This document shows, in pieces, positions 59,271 to 64,000 of a stretch of DNA of 64,000 bases. The translations under genes were made by a program, and so were the position numbers. Within the stretch, counting starts at the first letter, position 1, and each line of letters opens with the position of its first letter. The notes below the pieces were generated by a model. It was not told the origin of the DNA, did no database searches, and was given only the letters and a program-made list of their open reading frames with translations. The DNA comes from Candidatus Mediterraneibacter faecavium (lineage in GTDB: Bacteria; Bacillota; Clostridia; Lachnospirales; Lachnospiraceae): NCBI GenBank assembly GCA_019119995.1, contig DWVY01000051.1:1-64000 (forward strand), written 5' to 3'.

Positions 59271-61109
59271 ATGAATTCGCTTCATCACAAATTGTTTTTT
59301 CGCTATGCTGCTTTGATTTTTCCTCTTATAGCAGTATTTATGATAGTGCTTTACATAATCCTCGGCAACACGCTGCGCGAAAATGCTTCAAGCGAACTTC
59401 AGGCAGATTGCGACAATATATCCACCTTACTTGGAACAGAATTAGAAAAAATAGATACCCTGTCCCAGAATGTTGTCAGTTCATCACAGGTGCGTTCTCT
59501 GTTTCTCGAGGATCTGTATTCGTATAATTCGGATTCCTATACAAACAGACACGATTTTTCTTCTGCATTATTTGATATTATAAAGCTGTCATTCAGCAAT
59601 CTCAGCCTTAACATAGTCGACACAGACGGGCGCCATGTCTATGTTGGCAGCATAAGTTCATTTCAGCGAAGAGATTCCTCTGAAATTTATGAGCTCCCAT
59701 GGTTTCAGGATACACTGGAGCTGTATGGGAAAAAGGTTATACTTCCTCCTCGTGTCCCAGAACTCAACCCTCAGGACGGAGCTGTCATCTCCCTTTGCCG
59801 CGCCTTTTCACCGGAATCAACCGCAAAGGAAACCGCTGTACTTGAAATGCAGGTTCAATATTCGTATCTGACCCAGAAGATCGAAGATGCGATCCATGAT
59901 CAAACGGGTGAAAAACAGGTCTATATTTACAATTCGGATGGTGAACGCATTTATCCTTATGAGATTACTGCATCAGAGAATTTGGAAGATTTTATGCAGA
60001 ATGCACTTTCAGAATCCGGGAGCTCAGATTATCCTCGTTCTTATTCTCCTGAATCAGGTGCTCCTATGCTGATTGCCTGGCAGACTTCTGATTCGGCTGA
60101 CTGGACCATTTTTGTAACAGCGTCAGAGAAAGCGTTATTTTCCTCTTTTTATGAATATCGCTCTCTGCTTATAATGATAGCCTTTATTGTCCTTCTCTTG
60201 CTGCTTTTTATCACCTATCAGATTGCATCGCATATTGCTGCACCTCTGCAGAAACTGGAGGAGACCGCGCGCTCTATAACGATTGATAATCTAACAGATC
60301 CTCTGCCGGAATACAAGAGCGGCTTTAAGGAGATGGACTCTCTTTTCTACTCATTTGAACAGATGCAGACGAATCTAAAAAATTCACTGCAGGAAAACAT
60401 AAATGCTCATGCAATGGCAAATGACGCCAAAATGATCGCGCTTCAGTCACAGATGAATCCTCACTTTCTGTATAATACGCTGGCATCTATCAGTATACTT
60501 GCAGAAGACGGTGAAAACGAGAAGGTAATCAACACATGTACAGACCTTTCCTCTCTGCTGCGCTATTGTTCTTCAAATAAATCCATGACTGTAGATATAC
60601 GACAGGAAGTAGACAATCTGATTGCCTACATTCACTTGATCAAAATAAAATATGAGGAAAGAATCCAGTTTCACATCCAGATTCACGACGATCTCATGTC
60701 ACTGCAGGTGCCCAAACTGATTCTGCAGCCACTTGTGGAAAACTGTGTAAAGTATGCCCTTACATGTGATCCACCCTGGATCATAACTATTGACGGATTC
60801 CTCAATAGTGGCAAATGGACTCTTCGTGTACGTGATAACGGAGCCGGATTCTCGCACGAGTATCTGAGTTCATTCTATGAAAAGATCAAAAAAATGAATC
60901 CGGAAAATCCCCTCCCAGACCTGTCCATTAATGGCATGGGACTTTTAAATCTTTATATCCGGTTATACCTCAAATATAAAACTGACTTAATTTTTGATCT
61001 GAGGAATCTGGATGAAGGCGGTGCACAGGTTATGATCGGCGGACCTTTACAGGAATGCGAAGGAGAGAACAGCAATGGACATGAAAAAAATCCGAGTACT
61101 CATCGTTGA
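59271..61109 (+). CDS. YesM-type sensor histidine kinase
   Basis: Two TM, HAMP; 'ALQSQMNPHFLYNTLASISILAEDGENEKV' His_kinase; 'LQPLVENCVKYAL'. Confidence 0.94.
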   Translation: MNSLHHKLFFRYAALIFPLIAVFMIVLYIILGNTLRENASSELQADCDNISTLLGTELEKIDTLSQNVVSSSQVRSLFLEDLYSYNSDSYTNRHDFSSALFDIIKLSFSNLSLNIVDTDGRHVYVGSISSFQRRDSSEIYELPWFQDTLELYGKKVILPPRVPELNPQDGAVISLCRAFSPESTAKETAVLEMQVQYSYLTQKIEDAIHDQTGEKQVYIYNSDGERIYPYEITASENLEDFMQNALSESGSSDYPRSYSPESGAPMLIAWQTSDSADWTIFVTASEKALFSSFYEYRSLLIMIAFIVLLLLLFITYQIASHIAAPLQKLEETARSITIDNLTDPLPEYKSGFKEMDSLFYSFEQMQTNLKNSLQENINAHAMANDAKMIALQSQMNPHFLYNTLASISILAEDGENEKVINTCTDLSSLLRYCSSNKSMTVDIRQEVDNLIAYIHLIKIKYEERIQFHIQIHDDLMSLQVPKLILQPLVENCVKYALTCDPPWIITIDGFLNSGKWTLRVRDNGAGFSHEYLSSFYEKIKKMNPENPLPDLSINGMGLLNLYIRLYLKYKTDLIFDLRNLDEGGAQVMIGGPLQECEGENSNGHEKNPSTHR

Positions 61110-62598
61110 GGATGAAATTCTTCTTTTAAAAAACATATGTAAAAAGATAACTCAGGTGTCTTCAGATTTTATTGTAGTCGGTGAAGCATTTAACGGAAAA
61201 GAGGCCTTAGAAATCATCGAAAATACCCATCCGGATATTGTATTTACCGATATTCGTATGCCCGTAATGGACGGAATCGAACTTGCCCGGATACTTTATA
61301 CAGAATATCCGAATATACTCACTGTGATCGTCAGCGGTTACGATGATTTTGAATACGCGCGGACACTTCTTGCTTATCATGTGCAGGATTACCTGCTGAA
61401 GCCACTTGCACAGGATGAACTCGAAGCTCTTTTACAGCGTCTCAAGAATATTGTATATAAGAACAGGCTGATGCATTACGGGCAGCTGTTTCAGTCTCTT
61501 ATACTAGGACAGTCCGTCTCGCCCTCATATTCACCTTACATAGAAGATTTATCGGCGCGGGGAATCTATATGTTTGCGGTCTGTCTGGGAAATCTGTATC
61601 TTCGCACACCAGATTATTTTCTTCAGCCCGAGCAGAAAAAGTTTGTCAAGAAACAGTGGGATATCCTCGCAGAGGAGCTCCACTTTGACTCATGGTATTT
61701 TCCGCAGGAGGAAAGTAATTCTTTTCTGATCATCACACGCCGCACAGATATGCCTGTACGCAAGCAGGCTTTCCTTCTCCATCGCAAGCTGATCGATCAG
61801 ATGGCTCCCTCCGCCATCACCATTTGTTACTGCGATGTTGATGACATAACACAATCATCCTTTTACTATCACGAAATATGGAAAAGATTAAAGTCTTCCT
61901 TGATCATCGGATATTCTACTGTCTTTGATATAGATGAAACCCGGTCTTTTCCGACAGTTCTTCCTAAAGAAGAGGCAAAACTTTTCCAAACTATGCTGAC
62001 ATCTAACAATCAGGAAGGCCTTCGTAAATTCCTTCTGGATCTGTTCCAGACCTGGGAAACCGAAAAATATCCTCAGGATTGTATTGATAAGATACTCCTG
62101 CAGATCCTGACATTACTCCAGCGCAGTCTTTTTTCCTCAGAGGAAGATTACTCTTCCATATATAGGAATATTTTCTATATACTTGAAACAGAAGCATCTC
62201 TGTCTTCTTCTTCAGGGGAAATTGTTCTTGAGCTTCTCAGCTGGATCAACCGCAATCACAGTGTACCTTCTGAGATCGAGAACGTGATCGAAGAGTTGGA
62301 TACCTTTATCCATACTCATTATACCGAAGACTTAAATATTTCTGAGCTCGCAGAAAGATATCATTTTAATCATTCTTATCTGACAAAAGTATTTAAGAAA
62401 CAAAAGGGAGAATCACCCCTTCAACTGATAAACTCCCTTCGAATCAAAGATGCTAAAAAAATGCTGTTAAATCAGGCTCTGTCAGTCCGGGAGATCAGTG
62501 AAATGCTCGGCTTCTCAAGCCAGCATTATTTCAGCCGGATCTTTAAAAGTTATACCGGCCAGACACCGTTGGAATATCGAGCCTCCAATATACGATAG
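61075..62598 (+). CDS. YesN-type response regulator with AraC HTH
   Basis: REC 'RVLIVEDEILLLKNICKKI...DIVFTDIRMPVMDGIEL'; C-terminal AraC HTH 'ISELAERYHFNHSYLTKVFKKQKGESPLQLINSLRIKDAKKML'. Confidence 0.95.
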   Translation: MDMKKIRVLIVEDEILLLKNICKKITQVSSDFIVVGEAFNGKEALEIIENTHPDIVFTDIRMPVMDGIELARILYTEYPNILTVIVSGYDDFEYARTLLAYHVQDYLLKPLAQDELEALLQRLKNIVYKNRLMHYGQLFQSLILGQSVSPSYSPYIEDLSARGIYMFAVCLGNLYLRTPDYFLQPEQKKFVKKQWDILAEELHFDSWYFPQEESNSFLIITRRTDMPVRKQAFLLHRKLIDQMAPSAITICYCDVDDITQSSFYYHEIWKRLKSSLIIGYSTVFDIDETRSFPTVLPKEEAKLFQTMLTSNNQEGLRKFLLDLFQTWETEKYPQDCIDKILLQILTLLQRSLFSSEEDYSSIYRNIFYILETEASLSSSSGEIVLELLSWINRNHSVPSEIENVIEELDTFIHTHYTEDLNISELAERYHFNHSYLTKVFKKQKGESPLQLINSLRIKDAKKMLLNQALSVREISEMLGFSSQHYFSRIFKSYTGQTPLEYRASNIR

Positions 62599-62608
62599 TC
62601 CACATCAA

Positions 62609-62649
62609 AGGGCTGCCCTCACGCTTTCATTTATCTTCAGGGCAGCCCT
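62609..62649 (+). terminator. Terminator after the yesN-like gene
   Basis: AGGGCTGCCCT ... AGGGCAGCCCT followed by GTTCTGTTTTT. Confidence 0.85.
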
Positions 62650-62692
62650 GTTCTGTTTTTCAACTTTTACTCTTCTGTAATTTCATTTACTG

Positions 62693-63013
62693 TCAATGTC
62701 CCGATGTCGCTTTCAGCCCCACAATTCCGACCAATAACAGTGACACAAAAAAAATCCTTGCGGCCGTCACCGGCTCTTTAAACAGCACGATCCCAACTAT
62801 GACTGCTCCCAGAGCTCCTATTCCAGTCCAGACTGCGTAAGCCGTTCCCAGAGGCAGAGTCCTGGTCGCCTGCGACAGAAAAAGGAAACTGAATATCATC
62901 CCGACTATCGTCAGTATTGTGTACTTTATTTCCGTAAACCCGTTTGAATACTTCATACGGGTGGACCAAAAAACTTCCAGACCGCCTGCGATCACTAAAA
63001 ATGCCCATTCCAT
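62693..63013 (-). CDS. SMR family transporter (SugE/Gdx-like)
   Basis: 'MEWAFLVIAGGLEVFWSTRMKYSNGFT', 'LPLGTAYAVWTGIGALGAVIVGIVLFKEP'. Confidence 0.9.
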   Translation of the reverse strand: MEWAFLVIAGGLEVFWSTRMKYSNGFTEIKYTILTIVGMIFSFLFLSQATRTLPLGTAYAVWTGIGALGAVIVGIVLFKEPVTAARIFFVSLLLVGIVGLKATSGH

Positions 63014-63044
63014 AATATGTAACCTCTCTTTCATCCTTCTGTGC

Positions 63045-63098
63045 AAAAAGAAAAGCGCCGAATCTGTATCTCCTATGGCCTATCGATACAGATTCAAC
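63045..63098 (-). terminator. Terminator between rplQ and the SMR gene
   Basis: Minus strand: GCGTTGAATCTGTATC ... GATACAGATTCGGCGC + TTTTCTTTTT. Confidence 0.8.
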
Positions 63099-63146
63099 GC
63101 TTTACATTTACCCGGCGGTAAATGATTGATCTTACATTTTATTTAA

Positions 63147-63683
63147 TTATACAAGCTCGATGAGAACTTCCATAGCAGCGTCACCTTTACGCTGGCCAAT
63201 CTTGATGATTCTTGTGTAACCACCGTTGCGGTCTGCGTATTTCGGTGCGATCTCTGTGAAGAGTTTCTCTACTACGTCAACTTTCTTTGTGCCTGCTTTC
63301 TTGCCTGCAGCCTTTGCCGGAACTTCTGTAACCGGGCAGAGAACTTTCATCATCTCACGTCTTGCGTGGAGACGGCTCGGCTGATCTTTTTTAATCTTCT
63401 TCTCTACTTCGTCGTAAACTGTTACTTTCTTTCCGTCAACAACTTCTTTCACTCTCTTGCCGTCTTTGTCCTTGCGGGCAACCTTAGCTGTTACAGTTAC
63501 TTCATCAAAGTTGTCTTTCTCTTTTACTGCCATTGCGATAAGTTTCTCAGCAACTTTGCGGATCTCTTTCGCTTTAGCTTCTGTTGTAACGATCTTTCCA
63601 TTGTTGAGCAGAGCAGTTACCTGGTTTCTGATCAACGCTTTTCTCTGACTGGATGTTCTGCCGAGTTTTCTATACTTTGCCAT
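63147..63683 (-). CDS. rplQ: 50S ribosomal protein L17 (extended form)
   Basis: '[46 protein letters not shown]', '[26 protein letters not shown]'. Confidence 0.96.
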   Translation of the reverse strand: MAKYRKLGRTSSQRKALIRNQVTALLNNGKIVTTEAKAKEIRKVAEKLIAMAVKEKDNFDEVTVTAKVARKDKDGKRVKEVVDGKKVTVYDEVEKKIKKDQPSRLHARREMMKVLCPVTEVPAKAAGKKAGTKKVDVVEKLFTEIAPKYADRNGGYTRIIKIGQRKGDAAMEVLIELV

Positions 63684-63808
63684 TTCTAATTTCCTCCACT
63701 ATTAAGCACTTGGTTATGCTCTTCGGTCTTATTAATCAAATGCCCCTGCCGTGCTCTTCGGTCTTACCGGCAGAGATATATTTCAATGTTTCTTTCAGGG
63801 TTTCAGGA

Positions 63809-64000
63809 TTACTCGTCGCCCTGGTTAAGCTCAAGGTTGAGCTCTTTGAGCTTCGCAAGAACTTCCTCAAGGGATTTACGTCCGAGATTGCGGACTTTCA
63901 TCATGTCCTCAGGGGTCTTGTTCGTAAGCTCTTCTACCGTATTGATTCCGGCTCTTTTCAGACAATTGTAGGAACGTACGGAAAGCTCGAGCTCATCGAT
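63809..64000 (-). CDS. rpoA: RNA polymerase alpha subunit, C-terminal end (truncated by window edge)
   Basis: Minus-strand translation '[63 protein letters not shown]'. Confidence 0.96.
   Translation of the reverse strand: MDELELSVRSYNCLKRAGINTVEELTNKTPEDMMKVRNLGRKSLEEVLAKLKELNLELNQGDE

Noticed and set aside
62693-63146. Possible guanidine riboswitch upstream of the SMR/Gdx-like gene
   Set aside because: I found no guanidine-I, -II or -III consensus; the only structure seen is the strong rplQ terminator hairpin. An Infernal search would settle it.

Overview
The window looks like a chromosomal segment of a spore-forming, gut-type Clostridia (Lachnospiraceae-like; inferred from gene content, not tested). 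Most of it is ordinary core genome: dinB, clpB with a CIRCE operator, a T-box-controlled AspRS/GatCAB operon, ftsEX with an S41 protease, dapL, xpt, glycerate kinase, a fused flavodiiron protein, nth, rpiB, a DnaJ-like gene, tex, trpS, uppP, rplQ and the 3' end of rpoA. There is one accessory carbohydrate locus (CUT1 ABC transporter, GH36-like enzyme, URO-D-like protein, YesM/YesN-type two-component system). I see no CRISPR array, prophage, transposase or rRNA. The most interesting signals are: (1) an amino-acid ABC substrate-binding protein whose normal C-terminal segment sits at its N-terminus, i.e. an apparent natural circular permutation; (2) an SfsA-MutY fusion; (3) an XRE-HTH domain fused to an AlaA-type aminotransferase, with iterated TTGAACTT motifs upstream and a ribosome-binding site at an internal start; (4) a URO-D-like protein and an orphan protein in the GH36/ABC operon; and (5) several unexplained palindromic or dispersed intergenic repeats. 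Coordinates come from the supplied ORF track, with starts adjusted where a better RBS or N-terminus was visible. Family assignments are by motif recognition only; no searches were run.
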